Source of the DNA: Streptomyces sp. NBC_01288
Lineage (GTDB): Bacteria > Actinomycetota > Actinomycetes > Streptomycetales > Streptomycetaceae
Direction: 5' to 3'
Assembly: GCF_035982055.1 (NCBI RefSeq)
Contig: NZ_CP108427.1
Location: 9,671,001 to 9,735,000 of the forward strand
Length of the DNA: 64,000 nucleotides
Shown: one piece after another, positions 16,865 through 24,534 of the stretch
How positions within the stretch are numbered: the first letter of the stretch is position 1
How the letters are laid out: each line of letters begins with the position of its first letter
The notes under the pieces: model-generated
Told to the model about the DNA's origin: nothing
Database searches by the model: none
What the model saw: only the letters and a program-made list of their open reading frames with translations
Program-made: the position numbers and the translations under genes

Positions 16865-16894
16865 TTGGCGGACCGCGGAGGTCCCTGCTACTTT
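16865..16894 (+). promoter_or_regulatory. Candidate promoter upstream of alpha/beta hydrolase
   Basis: TTGGCG (16865-16870), 18-bp spacer and TACTTT (16889-16894). It would start transcription near 16901, ahead of the 17-codon leader frame and the hydrolase gene. Confidence 0.35.
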
Positions 16895-16931
16895 CCCGGA
16901 GGCCGTGCGAGAGAACGAGGAGGTGGTACCC

Positions 16932-16985
16932 GTGAACGCAGTATCGACATGGGTGCTTCCCTCCGGGGTCACGGTCGGGCGATAG
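16932..16985 (+). CDS. Possible 17-residue leader peptide
   Basis: GTG at 16932 with an excellent GAGGAGGT ribosome site 7-8 nt upstream opens a frame MNAVSTWVLPSGVTVGR ending at a TAG (16983-16985), 45 bp before the alpha/beta hydrolase start. The ribosome site is stronger than the one before the hydrolase itself. It may be a regulatory upstream peptide or chance; there is no obvious run of codons for one amino acid. Confidence 0.3.
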   Translation: MNAVSTWVLPSGVTVGR

Positions 16986-17030
16986 GTCGTCCGGGAGCGC
17001 CGTAAAGCTGCCCTCCCGAAAGGCACGACC

Positions 17031-17753
17031 ATGCATTTCACTTCCGAGCGACGCCTCGACGACGGCGTCCTCGAACGCGAATTCACCCTCGGCGAGATCC
17101 CCGGCACCCTGTGGACGCCCGAATCCGTCGCACCGGCACCGCTGATCCTGATGGCCCACAACAACGGCCTGCCCAAGGCGGAACCCCGACTGGTGGCCCG
17201 GGCCCGGCTGTCCGCGGCGTACGGCCACGCGGTGGCCACCATCGACGCCGCCGGGTGCGGTGACCGGCCCCGTTCCGCCGCCGCCGAGCAGGCCCGCGCC
17301 GAGCTGCGCCGGGCGATGCGGGCGGGCGAGCCGGTCGACGAGATCTTCGAGTCCCTCGTCGGCCCGCTGGTCGAAAACGCGGTCCCGGAATGGCGGTTGG
17401 CTCTGGACGCCCTCCTCGCGTTGCCCGAGATCGGCGGCCCGGTCGGGTACGCGGGGTGGACCGCCCTCGGCATTCGAATGGCGGTGGTCGAGCCACGCAT
17501 CGCGGCCGCCGGGTTCTTCGCCGGGGGTTATGTGCCGCGCGCCCAGCGTGAGGAGGCTCGGCAGGTCGCCATTCCGTTGCTGTTCCTGTTGCAGTGGGAC
17601 GACGAGGGGAATCCTCGGCAGCGGGCGCTGGACCTGTTCGACGCCTTCGGTAGCAAGGCGAAGACACTGCACGCCAATTTGGGTGGGCACACCGGTACCC
17701 CGTGGTTCGAGCGGGAGGACGGGGATCGGTTCTTCGGGCGGCACTTGAAGTGA
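17031..17753 (+). CDS. Alpha/beta hydrolase (dienelactone-hydrolase-like), unusual nucleophile
   Basis: 240 residues, ATG at 17031. The fold is recognisable: oxyanion strand PLILMAHNNGLPKAEPRL, the strand ending GYAGWTALGIRMAVVEPRI, the acid region LLFLLQWDDEGNPRQRAL and the histidine LGGHTGTPW near residue 225. In homologues as I recall them the nucleophile elbow reads GYWGLSMG, so here the Ser position is Thr and the following Gly is lost. This may be an inactive or altered hydrolase. Function unknown; the small leader frame lies upstream. Confidence 0.8.
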   Translation: MHFTSERRLDDGVLEREFTLGEIPGTLWTPESVAPAPLILMAHNNGLPKAEPRLVARARLSAAYGHAVATIDAAGCGDRPRSAAAEQARAELRRAMRAGEPVDEIFESLVGPLVENAVPEWRLALDALLALPEIGGPVGYAGWTALGIRMAVVEPRIAAAGFFAGGYVPRAQREEARQVAIPLLFLLQWDDEGNPRQRALDLFDAFGSKAKTLHANLGGHTGTPWFEREDGDRFFGRHLK

Positions 17754-17824
17754 GGGTGGACTGACGGGGCGGCGGGCCCAGAGCAGCCGTAGACGCACGA
17801 TCGCCCCGGTCGCGGCGGTGCCGG

Positions 17825-18026
17825 TCATCGCGGTACCGGGCGGTCGGGGCGGCGCTCGGTCGCCGGCGACGCCATCAACTGGGCCCATGCCGTGAGGCAT
17901 TCGGCCCGTACCTTGCGGATCGTCGGGTCGGCGGCCGGTCGGGCCGGCTCGGTGGCCAGTACGGGGTGGGGGAGACGTCGTCCTTGGCTGTCGGACCGTG
18001 CTCCATGTGGCGAGACGAGCGCGGAG
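17825..18026 (-). pseudogene. Possible C-terminal remnant of an unknown gene
   Basis: The minus strand has an open segment of about 65 codons ending at a TGA (17825-17827). It lacks any start codon, since the frame opens after a stop near 18030. The readable stretch (ADPTIRKVRAECLTAWAQL, ending DRPVPR) looks like natural protein rather than antisense noise. If real, the 5' part has been lost at the point where the next gene begins. Family not recognised. The rest of the 17754-18047 gap shows no other gene. Confidence 0.25.
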
Positions 18027-18047
18027 GAAGATCACTATTCTGAACTG

Positions 18048-19613
18048 GTGCTCTCATACGGCGAGTTGACCCCACCGGAGCGTGAGCTGTGGGACGCGTT
18101 CCCCGAGGGGCGTCGCGTGGATCTGCGCACGGGTGTGCCCGAGGACGACCGTGTCACCGAGGGCGGGCAATGGGGTCCCGGCCGGACGGTTCGGGCCGGC
18201 GTGATCGTGGCGCTTCTGTTGGGTGCGAACACGGTGCAATCGGGCGCCGTGGCGTGTCTGAGGCTCGCCGGGGCTCGGATATCCGGGCAGCTCAAGCTGG
18301 CCGGCGCGCAGATCGCTCACGCCCTCTGGATCGAGTACTGCTCGTTCGAGGAGTCGGTGGACCTTCTCGGAGCGACAACCCAGACGCTTGCGATCACGGA
18401 CAGTCGGGTGCCCGGCATCGAAGCCGATTCGGCTCGCATCGAGGGGAACCTCGACCTGCGGCGCTCCGTCGTGGAAAGCCTCGCTTCCTCGCCCTTCAAC
18501 CACGTGAGCACCGCCCTGTCGCTGAGCGACGCCCGCGTGACCGGCGGCATGCTCCTGAACGGGGCCCACATCAGCGCGCCCGGAGCATGGGCCGTGGCCG
18601 CCGGTGGACTGCTCATGGAAGGGGGTGTGTTCTGCGGCGGCGGTTTCGTCGCGCGAGGACAAGTCCGCCTGATGGGGGCGCAGTTGCCGCGCGGGCTGTT
18701 CATGCAGGGGGCGCGGCTGGACGAACCCGGACCAGGCGGAGTGGCGCTCGCGATGAACAACGTCGTGGCCTCAAGGCTCGACTTCTCCGACGGATTCACC
18801 GCGAACGGGACCGTGCACCTGAGGCGCACTCAGATCTCGGACAGCCTGAGCTTCGCAGGAGCCGTCCTGAACGGCCCACCCGGCGGTGACGGCCCCGCCC
18901 TGACCTGCCGACTCATGCAGGCCGTCGACGTCAACCTCACGCTGGCCCGGCCGCCGTCCGGCACGGTGGATCTACGGGGCGCGCAGGTGACCTACCTCCA
19001 CGACAGTGAGCGGAGCTGGCCGGACGTGGTGGAGTTGGAAGGCTTCGTCTACGGCTCCATCAAGGCGGACGAGGCGGACGGGGCGGGCGAGCGCCGGGAG
19101 GCAGTGGGCCGGCGGAACTCCGTGGCCTCCCGCGTGGCGTGGATACGACGCTGCCCCGGCTACAACCCGCAACCCTACGAACAGTTGGCGAGCTGGTACC
19201 GGCAGGCCGGTCACGACGACGAGGCCCGCCGCGTACTGCTGGCCAAGCAACGCCACCGGCGTCAGACCCTGCCCCGGGCCGCGCGCGTGTGGGGGCATCT
19301 GCTCGACGTGACGGTCGGCTACGGCTACCGTCCCTGGCTGGCCGGCGTCTGGCTCCTCGCGCTGACCTTGCTGGGCACGCTGTCCTTCAGCTCACAGGCC
19401 CCCACTCCGGTCCAACGAGGGGAAGGCGCCCCGTTCCAGGCCCTCGTCTACACGCTCGACCTCTTGATCCCCATCGGCGGCCTGGGCCAACGCACGGCCT
19501 GGTACTGGTCGAACGGCAGCCTCCAGTGGCTGGCCTACCTGCTCATCGCCGTCGGCTGGGTGCTGACGACCGCCGTCATCGCGGGTGTCACCCGCGCTCT
19601 GCAGAAAAACTAG
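18048..19613 (+). CDS. Large membrane-associated protein with pentapeptide-like repeats
   Basis: 521 residues from the GTG at 18048 (MLSYGELTPPERELW). The frame is open further upstream, but conserved-looking sequence begins here. Residues 60-320 form a repetitive beta-helix-like region with recurring A/G-L-x-[LF] units (LRLAGARISGQLKLAGAQI, SRLDFSDGF...VHLRRTQI). This is followed by a helical segment with YNPQPYEQLASWYRQAGHDDEARRV, then three C-terminal membrane helices (about 425-445, 470-490, 500-518). Similar streptomycete proteins are often called 'membrane-associated oxidoreductase' without evidence; no cofactor motif is visible. No ribosome site precedes the GTG; TATTCT (18036-18041) six bases before it suggests a leaderless start. 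Confidence 0.8.
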   Translation: MLSYGELTPPERELWDAFPEGRRVDLRTGVPEDDRVTEGGQWGPGRTVRAGVIVALLLGANTVQSGAVACLRLAGARISGQLKLAGAQIAHALWIEYCSFEESVDLLGATTQTLAITDSRVPGIEADSARIEGNLDLRRSVVESLASSPFNHVSTALSLSDARVTGGMLLNGAHISAPGAWAVAAGGLLMEGGVFCGGGFVARGQVRLMGAQLPRGLFMQGARLDEPGPGGVALAMNNVVASRLDFSDGFTANGTVHLRRTQISDSLSFAGAVLNGPPGGDGPALTCRLMQAVDVNLTLARPPSGTVDLRGAQVTYLHDSERSWPDVVELEGFVYGSIKADEADGAGERREAVGRRNSVASRVAWIRRCPGYNPQPYEQLASWYRQAGHDDEARRVLLAKQRHRRQTLPRAARVWGHLLDVTVGYGYRPWLAGVWLLALTLLGTLSFSSQAPTPVQRGEGAPFQALVYTLDLLIPIGGLGQRTAWYWSNGSLQWLAYLLIAVGWVLTTAVIAGVTRALQKN

Positions 19614-19707
19614 GGGCTGCGTGGAGTTGTGACCAGTGCGGATTGCTTCGGACCCGAGGGCCGCGTCGAGCTGGTGGCCGGTGGTTCGGCGAGCGCGGGT
19701 CGGCCCG

Positions 19708-20367
19708 CTACTCGTACCGGTACCTCAGTGAGTCCGCCTCCGACTGCTCGATGTCGGCGATCGTCAGTTCCGGCATCCGCAGTTGGGCCAGTGTCACCTC
19801 GGCGGAGGTCGGCTGGGCGTCCGCCGGCAACCACTGCTCCGGCTTCCAGGCCGCGCTGCGCAGGAGGGCCTTTGGGCAGTGCGGGTAGACCTCCTCGATC
19901 CCCAGGACCAGCGCACTGGCCGGCGGTTTGCCCACGGCGGTCAGTTGGGACAGCAGCTCAGGGTGGGTGGAGACGCAGGCGCGGCCGTTCACTCTGAGCG
20001 TCGTGGTGCGTCCCGGGATGACGAACAGCAGCCCGGCCCGTCCGGTGGCGACGACGTTCTGAAGGGTGTCCAGACGCTTGTTGCCGGTCGCGTCCGGAAT
20101 CGCCACCGTCCGGGCGTCCAGGACGGCCACGAACCCGGCGGGGCCGCCGCGCGGGGAGACGTCACAGTGGCCCTCGGCGTCCGTGCTGGCGACCAGGACC
20201 AGCGATGAGCAGCCGATCAACTGCCGGGTCTGCTCGGTGAGTTCGGTCATCTGCTTCCGTGTGGCCGTGTCACGCGGGAGTCCGTAGACCTGGCGCAGCG
20301 CCTCCTGATCGCGCACGGAGTCGAGACGGAGCGAGTCGAACGCACTGCCGGCAAGGGATGACGTCAT
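19708..20367 (-). CDS. PPOX-type FMN-binding flavoprotein (MSMEG_1061-like)
   Basis: 219 residues. Split-barrel flavin-binding fold: TSETAxxx-style N-terminal helices, strand SSLVLVASTDAEGHCDVSPRGGPAGFV (about 54-80), IPDATGNKRLDTLQNVVATGRAGLLFVIPG (about 90-119) and TLRVNGRA. The block VYPHCPKALLRSAAWKPEQW (about 160-180) is characteristic of the family annotated as MSMEG_1061 FMN-dependent PPOX-type proteins. Redox substrate unknown. Convergent with the membrane-protein gene. Confidence 0.87.
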   Translation of the reverse strand: MTSSLAGSAFDSLRLDSVRDQEALRQVYGLPRDTATRKQMTELTEQTRQLIGCSSLVLVASTDAEGHCDVSPRGGPAGFVAVLDARTVAIPDATGNKRLDTLQNVVATGRAGLLFVIPGRTTTLRVNGRACVSTHPELLSQLTAVGKPPASALVLGIEEVYPHCPKALLRSAAWKPEQWLPADAQPTSAEVTLAQLRMPELTIADIEQSEADSLRYRYE

Positions 20368-21280
20368 GCCTCCGAGCCTAACGAGCCGACCTGCGATTGA
20401 CCTTGGTCGGTGAGTGCGGAGACATGTGGACGGACGCCCACGCGAGCTGTCGCATCAGCAGCTGGGTGAGCTGGGTGAGCTGGGTGAGCTGGGGCGAGTC
20501 GGGCAAGTCGGTCGCGGTGCTCGCCCCGCGCTGGGAGACGCACTGTCGAGTCCGGGCGCTATGAGCGACGTGAGGGCAACCATCGGCGGGAGGCAGAGGC
20601 AGAGGCGGAGGCCGGGCCGAAACGCAAACCGTTCTCAACCGGTCAGCTCGGGGCGACCCTGGTCGACCTGCGGACCGGCCTGAGCCGTGAGGTGTTGGGG
20701 TGTGTTCTACGAGGGGGTCCTTCACGAAGCGCCGGGTGATCCGGGATGCCCCGCCCGCTGCCGGCGGACCGGTCGAGGCGCCATCCCCGACCGGTCCGGC
20801 ATCCAGCGGCGGACCCTGGAGAAGGTGTTCGGCCATGCCGCGCCCGATGTCGGCATCTTGCGGATCGACGCGATGAAGTCACAGTCGACGGGATGAAGTC
20901 TCCTCGACACCCCGACGTGAAGGCCGGGGTCGACGACGGACAAGGCGGCCGAGCCAACGGGGTTCCCCGGCTGGATCTACGTCAAGTACGCCAACACCTG
21001 AGGTACTTGGGGGCAATTGGGGCCAGGCAGGTCGGCCTGAGGGTTCGGCTGATGGGGAGTCAGCAGGTTGTGGTGCAGACAGCCACGGGGGACGCTCGGA
21101 TTTCTCCCAAAGGCAACTCCGGCAACCCCAGCCGCTTCCCGCCCAGAAGTTCCACCCTGCCCAGCGGACAAGGCATCAGCCGGATCTCAGCACACAGCGG
21201 GGATGGGGAGTGTGCAGCAGCGGCCTTCACGGGTCGGAGGTGCTGCGGCATGCGCAACTGCTTCGCCTGCGGACATCCGG
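20368..21280. other. Gene-poor region of coding debris
   Basis: About 900 bp without a convincing gene. Short stretches read like pieces of proteins: EAEAGPKRKPFSTGQLGATL with VDLRTGLSREVLG after it (about 20600-20690, plus), RRTLEKVFGHAAPDVGILRI (about 20800-20870, plus) and GFPGWIYVKYANT followed by a stop (about 20955-20993, plus; SH3-like ending). None has a start or a full domain. A 9-bp tandem repeat lies at 20460-20495. The patch abuts a toxin gene that lacks its N-terminus, so repeated recombination or deletion is likely. Confidence 0.5.
20460..20495. repeat. 9-bp tandem repeat (about four copies)
   Basis: AGCTGGGTG is repeated three times exactly (20460-20486), followed by AGCTGGGGC. 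It lies in noncoding debris upstream of the truncated toxin gene. No function is evident. Confidence 0.8.
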
Positions 21281-22432
21281 GTGGGCCAGTACATGGCCGA
21301 CCGCAAGGACCAGCTCGCCGCGACCCACATCGCTCAGGTCCAGGGGCTGATCAGCCAGACCGACGCCACCGCGGCCAAGGCCCAGCAGAATCGCTGGCTG
21401 GCCGCCAAGGCCGCAGCCGAAGCCAACCAGGCCTCCGCCGAAGCCCAGACGGCCGCGACCGAGGCCAAGAAGTCCGCCGATCAGGCGACTGGTTACGCCA
21501 ACGACGCCAAGGAATCCGCCAACAAGGCGCAGACCAGCGCCAATCAGGCCGCGACCTCTGCCACCACTGCCCGCAACGCGGCCAATGCTGCCGACCGTGA
21601 CGCAGCAGCCGCGAACGAATCCGCTGCCCAGGCCGAATTCTCGGCGCGATACGCCTACACCTCGGCCACGGTGGCCAACCGCGCCGCTGATGACGCCCAC
21701 GCCTCCGCGATCGCCGCAGGAAAGAACGCCGATCAGGCCAAGGCCGACGCGTCCGCAGCCTGGAAGACCACGTACAACCTGCGTGCACAGGAGGAAGCAG
21801 CCGCACGTAAGGCGGCCGCTGACGTACGCGAGCAGAAGCAAAAGCAGGATGCGAAGCCACGCTGCATCCCTCGCATGAATCAGGAGACCGCAGGACTCCT
21901 GCCCTGCGTGATGGCAGGGGGGACAGTTGCTCCGACTCCCATCGACCCACTGATGTCAGCTGTCGTCTGGGAGCTCTTCGGCCTCAACGACATCAAGGAC
22001 TGCTACAACGACCCCAAGCTCAGCAAATGCGCTGTGGCCGCGATGATGGTTCTCCCTGTCGGCAAGCTGAAAGCTGTCTCGGAGCTCAAAGACGTCGGCA
22101 AAATCGCGAAGGCAGCGGACACGACCGGACGACTCTCGGACGAGGCGATCGACGCGGCATGGATGGGATGGAACACGTCGGCCAATCTCGGGCACGTCAT
22201 CGACCCGGCCAAGCATGGGCTCGCTGATCTTGTCACAAAGACAGGCGGTCGGGAGAACGCACTGCGTGCGATCCTCGATAGCCTGAAGGATGCTGACGAT
22301 ATGCCGAAGGGCGGCCTGTACGAAGTGACGCGCATCATTGAAGGAGAGAAGGTAACTATCCGGGGTGCCATGGTCAAGGGGATTCCAAGGCTCGGCACTG
22401 CATTCAATCCCGACAAATACGTCAAGCCGTAA
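21281..22432 (+). CDS. N-terminally truncated ALF-repeat-type polymorphic toxin
   Basis: Recognisable coding starts at about 21281 (VGQYMADRKDQLAATHIAQV), which in full-length proteins as I recall them is the end of the last ALF repeat. An Ala-rich coiled coil (about 40-190) with many AA(D/N)xA heptads follows, then a linker with several Cys, a hydrophobic VVWELFGLNDIKDCY segment and a C-terminal domain of about 90 residues (HVIDPAKHGLADLV, RENALRAILDSL, YEVTRIIEGEKVTIRG, LGTAF). The His/Lys-rich tail domain resembles compact RNase-type toxins; the exact family was not fixed. No ALF repeats, signal peptide or ribosome site precede it (ATG at 21293 is in frame), so it is a remnant or silent cassette. 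Two immunity-like genes follow. Confidence 0.7.
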   Translation: MGQYMADRKDQLAATHIAQVQGLISQTDATAAKAQQNRWLAAKAAAEANQASAEAQTAATEAKKSADQATGYANDAKESANKAQTSANQAATSATTARNAANAADRDAAAANESAAQAEFSARYAYTSATVANRAADDAHASAIAAGKNADQAKADASAAWKTTYNLRAQEEAAARKAAADVREQKQKQDAKPRCIPRMNQETAGLLPCVMAGGTVAPTPIDPLMSAVVWELFGLNDIKDCYNDPKLSKCAVAAMMVLPVGKLKAVSELKDVGKIAKAADTTGRLSDEAIDAAWMGWNTSANLGHVIDPAKHGLADLVTKTGGRENALRAILDSLKDADDMPKGGLYEVTRIIEGEKVTIRGAMVKGIPRLGTAFNPDKYVKP

Positions 22433-22446
22433 CGAGGAGTACCCAT

Positions 22447-22815
22447 ATGCTAGCGATAACGCCGCGACCGGCGAATCCTCCGGAGAAGGCAGTCCTGCGC
22501 AAGGCTCTCGCCATCGAATTCAACGGAGTGCAAGAGCTTCGGGAGCAGATCGATCTCTGCGAGGTGACTGCGCGGTGGTCACCAGAATCCGTGAGCGTTG
22601 AGCTTCGAGTTCCCGTGGGTTCCCCGAAATCGGCTGTCGCATCCGGCCCCATCCCGACGCGAACGTCCGTATCGAATGCGTCCGGTGAGCTTGAGGGGGA
22701 GATTCTCGTCTGGACGGAAGGAGGGTTTCTGTCTGCTCTGGAATATGCATGGTATGGCGACGAAATGCCAACCATTCTCCCCGAGCCGGAACGGATGAGA
22801 AACGAAGCCGCATAA
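22447..22815 (+). CDS. Probable immunity protein (first)
   Basis: 122 residues, ATG at 22447 with GAGGAG 8 nt upstream and only 14 bp after the toxin stop, the usual position of a cognate immunity gene. The acidic, soluble protein ends with GELEGEILVWTEGGFLSALE and a YAWYGDEMPTILPEPERM tail, a style I recall from several small immunity families. No enzyme motif. Codon use is visibly less GC-biased than the surrounding chromosome, which points to transfer with the toxin. Specific family not identified. Confidence 0.65.
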   Translation: MLAITPRPANPPEKAVLRKALAIEFNGVQELREQIDLCEVTARWSPESVSVELRVPVGSPKSAVASGPIPTRTSVSNASGELEGEILVWTEGGFLSALEYAWYGDEMPTILPEPERMRNEAA

Positions 22816-22887
22816 ATCCCAGGATCCAAACGGGGGTGTGCCGCCCTCCCGCGCTTATGTCGTCGGGGCGAACATGCGAGGTTTTTC

Positions 22888-23235
22888 ATGAATGACTGGC
22901 CCGAGTCGCGCACCATTCGGCTCATGGCGGACTACGGGTGTCATCCCCTCTGGCTGGGCGGTCCGCAGACAGGTGACATTGCGCCCGACGATCCGCTCCT
23001 TGGGCTGTCGTCGAAATTGGTGGAGCGCTTGAGCGAGTGGGCCGACGAGTACGACGGAACTCTCTGCGTGGACGACCCCGCATCGTCTGGATTCTCGTCA
23101 CCGGAAACCGAGCTGGCCTTTTACCGGGTGGGTGAGGAGCTGGCTGTTCTGCTGGCTCAAGAGCTGGGTCGCACGTGGACGGTGACATACCGCGACGGGC
23201 GGATTGGAGCTGACCGCGTAATTTCCGCTCCGTAG
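22888..23235 (+). CDS. Probable immunity protein (second)
   Basis: 115 residues, ATG at 22888, 72 bp after the first immunity gene. Acidic. Motifs IRLMADYGCHPLWLGGPQTG, LSEWADEYDGTLCVDDPASS and SGFSSPETELAFYRVGEEL, then LAQELGRTWTVTYRDGR, match a small protein family found next to polymorphic toxins in streptomycetes (from memory). It might protect against a toxin no longer present here. Like its neighbour it looks less GC-rich than the window average. Confidence 0.65.
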   Translation: MNDWPESRTIRLMADYGCHPLWLGGPQTGDIAPDDPLLGLSSKLVERLSEWADEYDGTLCVDDPASSGFSSPETELAFYRVGEELAVLLAQELGRTWTVTYRDGRIGADRVISAP

Positions 23236-23334
23236 GAGACGATCTCGCAAGATCTGGGCACTCCAACGGCCGTTTCCCGTCCGGGTCGATTCGGAGCGTG
23301 CCCACAGGTCAAGGGAGCAGGAGGGCGGAAGAGC

Positions 23335-23362
23335 GCCCCGGTCCGCAGTGGTGGACCGGGGC
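23335..23362. terminator. Bidirectional terminator hairpin
   Basis: Perfect 10-bp stem GCCCCGGTCC / GGACCGGGGC with an 8-nt loop, between the second immunity gene (+) and the convergent hydrolase gene (-), which ends at 23377. Confidence 0.8.
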
Positions 23363-23376
23363 ACTGTCCGCGAGTG

Positions 23377-24228
23377 TCAGCTGACCGCCCTGGCCGCGTC
23401 CGTGATGAGGCCGGCGACGACCTTCGGGTGGCTGATCATCGCGACGTGGGACGAGCGCGGTATTTCGACGACCTTGCGCGCGTTCGCGCGGCTGTACATC
23501 CAGCGCTCGCACGCCGGCGGGATCGCCTTGTCCTGGCCGGCGACCAGGCCCCACGACGGGATCGTCTTCCAGGCCGCGGCCGTGGTCGGGAAGACGAAGG
23601 AATCGGCGTCGAACGGCCGCTGCGTGGCCTGGAGGACCCGGAAGTCGGCGGTGGAGATGTCGGCGGCGAAGGCCGCCTGGCCGTCCTTGCTCAGGTACAG
23701 GTCGGTTCCGGTCGTGCCGTCGGCCTTCGTGTACGGGACCGGCACGCTCACCGGTCCGACCTCGCTGCCGGGGAACTTCGTGATGAGTTCGCCCTGCGTC
23801 TCGCCCACGTCGGGCACGAACGCCGCGATGTAGACCAACGCCTTGACGTTGGACTTCCCGGCGGCGGCATTCGTGATGACCGTGCCACCCATGGAGTGCG
23901 CGACCAGCACGACCGGTCCGCTGATGGAGTCCAGCAGGCTCGCGACGTACGGGGCGTCGGTCGGAATGCCCCGCAGCGGGTTCGCCGCGCAGACCGTGGT
24001 GTAGCCCTTGTCCTGCAACTCCCCGATGGTGGCGTTCCAGCAGGACGAATCGGCGTACCCGCCATGCACCAGGACGATCGTGGGCTTCACCTTGGACTTC
24101 TCCTCACGGTTACCAGTTGTGGCCGTAGCCGCGCCGGCCGTTCCTTCCGCGCCGGCGATCAGTGCCGCCGACCCGGCCAGCGCCGCTCCGGCGGCCAGTA
24201 CCCGCCGGCGGGAAACATCGGAACTCAT
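23377..24228 (-). CDS. Tat-exported alpha/beta hydrolase
   Basis: 283 residues from the ATG at 24226-24228 with GAGGAG 4-5 nt upstream. A twin-arginine signal (SRRRVLAAGAALAGSAAL, cleavage near GAAT) directs export after folding. The alpha/beta hydrolase domain starts at about 48 (PTIVLVHGGYADSSCW). The nucleophile is in AHSMGG, the acid lies in the LVAGQDKAIPP region and the histidine in SSHVAMISHP. It belongs to the common 'HGGxAxxSxW' esterase-like group. Substrate unknown. Confidence 0.9.
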   Translation of the reverse strand: MSSDVSRRRVLAAGAALAGSAALIAGAEGTAGAATATTGNREEKSKVKPTIVLVHGGYADSSCWNATIGELQDKGYTTVCAANPLRGIPTDAPYVASLLDSISGPVVLVAHSMGGTVITNAAAGKSNVKALVYIAAFVPDVGETQGELITKFPGSEVGPVSVPVPYTKADGTTGTDLYLSKDGQAAFAADISTADFRVLQATQRPFDADSFVFPTTAAAWKTIPSWGLVAGQDKAIPPACERWMYSRANARKVVEIPRSSHVAMISHPKVVAGLITDAARAVS

Positions 24229-24534
24229 GGGACTCCTCAGGCATGGGGATGGGGAAGGGGGGCTGACGAAGCGCTCGCCGCTTAGCTGCTGTGCGAGGGC
24301 GGCGGGCACCAACTGAACAGGTCGCCATAGGAGTTCGGCTCGGTCGGCGGGCTCAGCCGCGCACGGGCGGCTTCATCGGTGTGGCATGTCATGGACCCTA
24401 TGGGGAGCGCTTTCGCGGTGGCATCGGCAATGTGACCTAGATGCCGGGGTCGGCGTCCCGGTCGTCGCCTTCAGCAACTGCCGGGCTGCTCCCTATGTGC
24501 GGTCGGCAATCCGGGCCCACGACGGGAACGGGCG

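Noticed and set aside
16695..18035. 446-codon minus-strand frame across the alpha/beta hydrolase
   Set aside because: No domain, no ribosome site, and it is antisense to a gene with clear hydrolase motifs.
24400..24420. LacI-like site GGGAGCGCTTTCGCGG
   Set aside because: Only one arm fits the operator pattern and no promoter or gene start is correctly placed near it.
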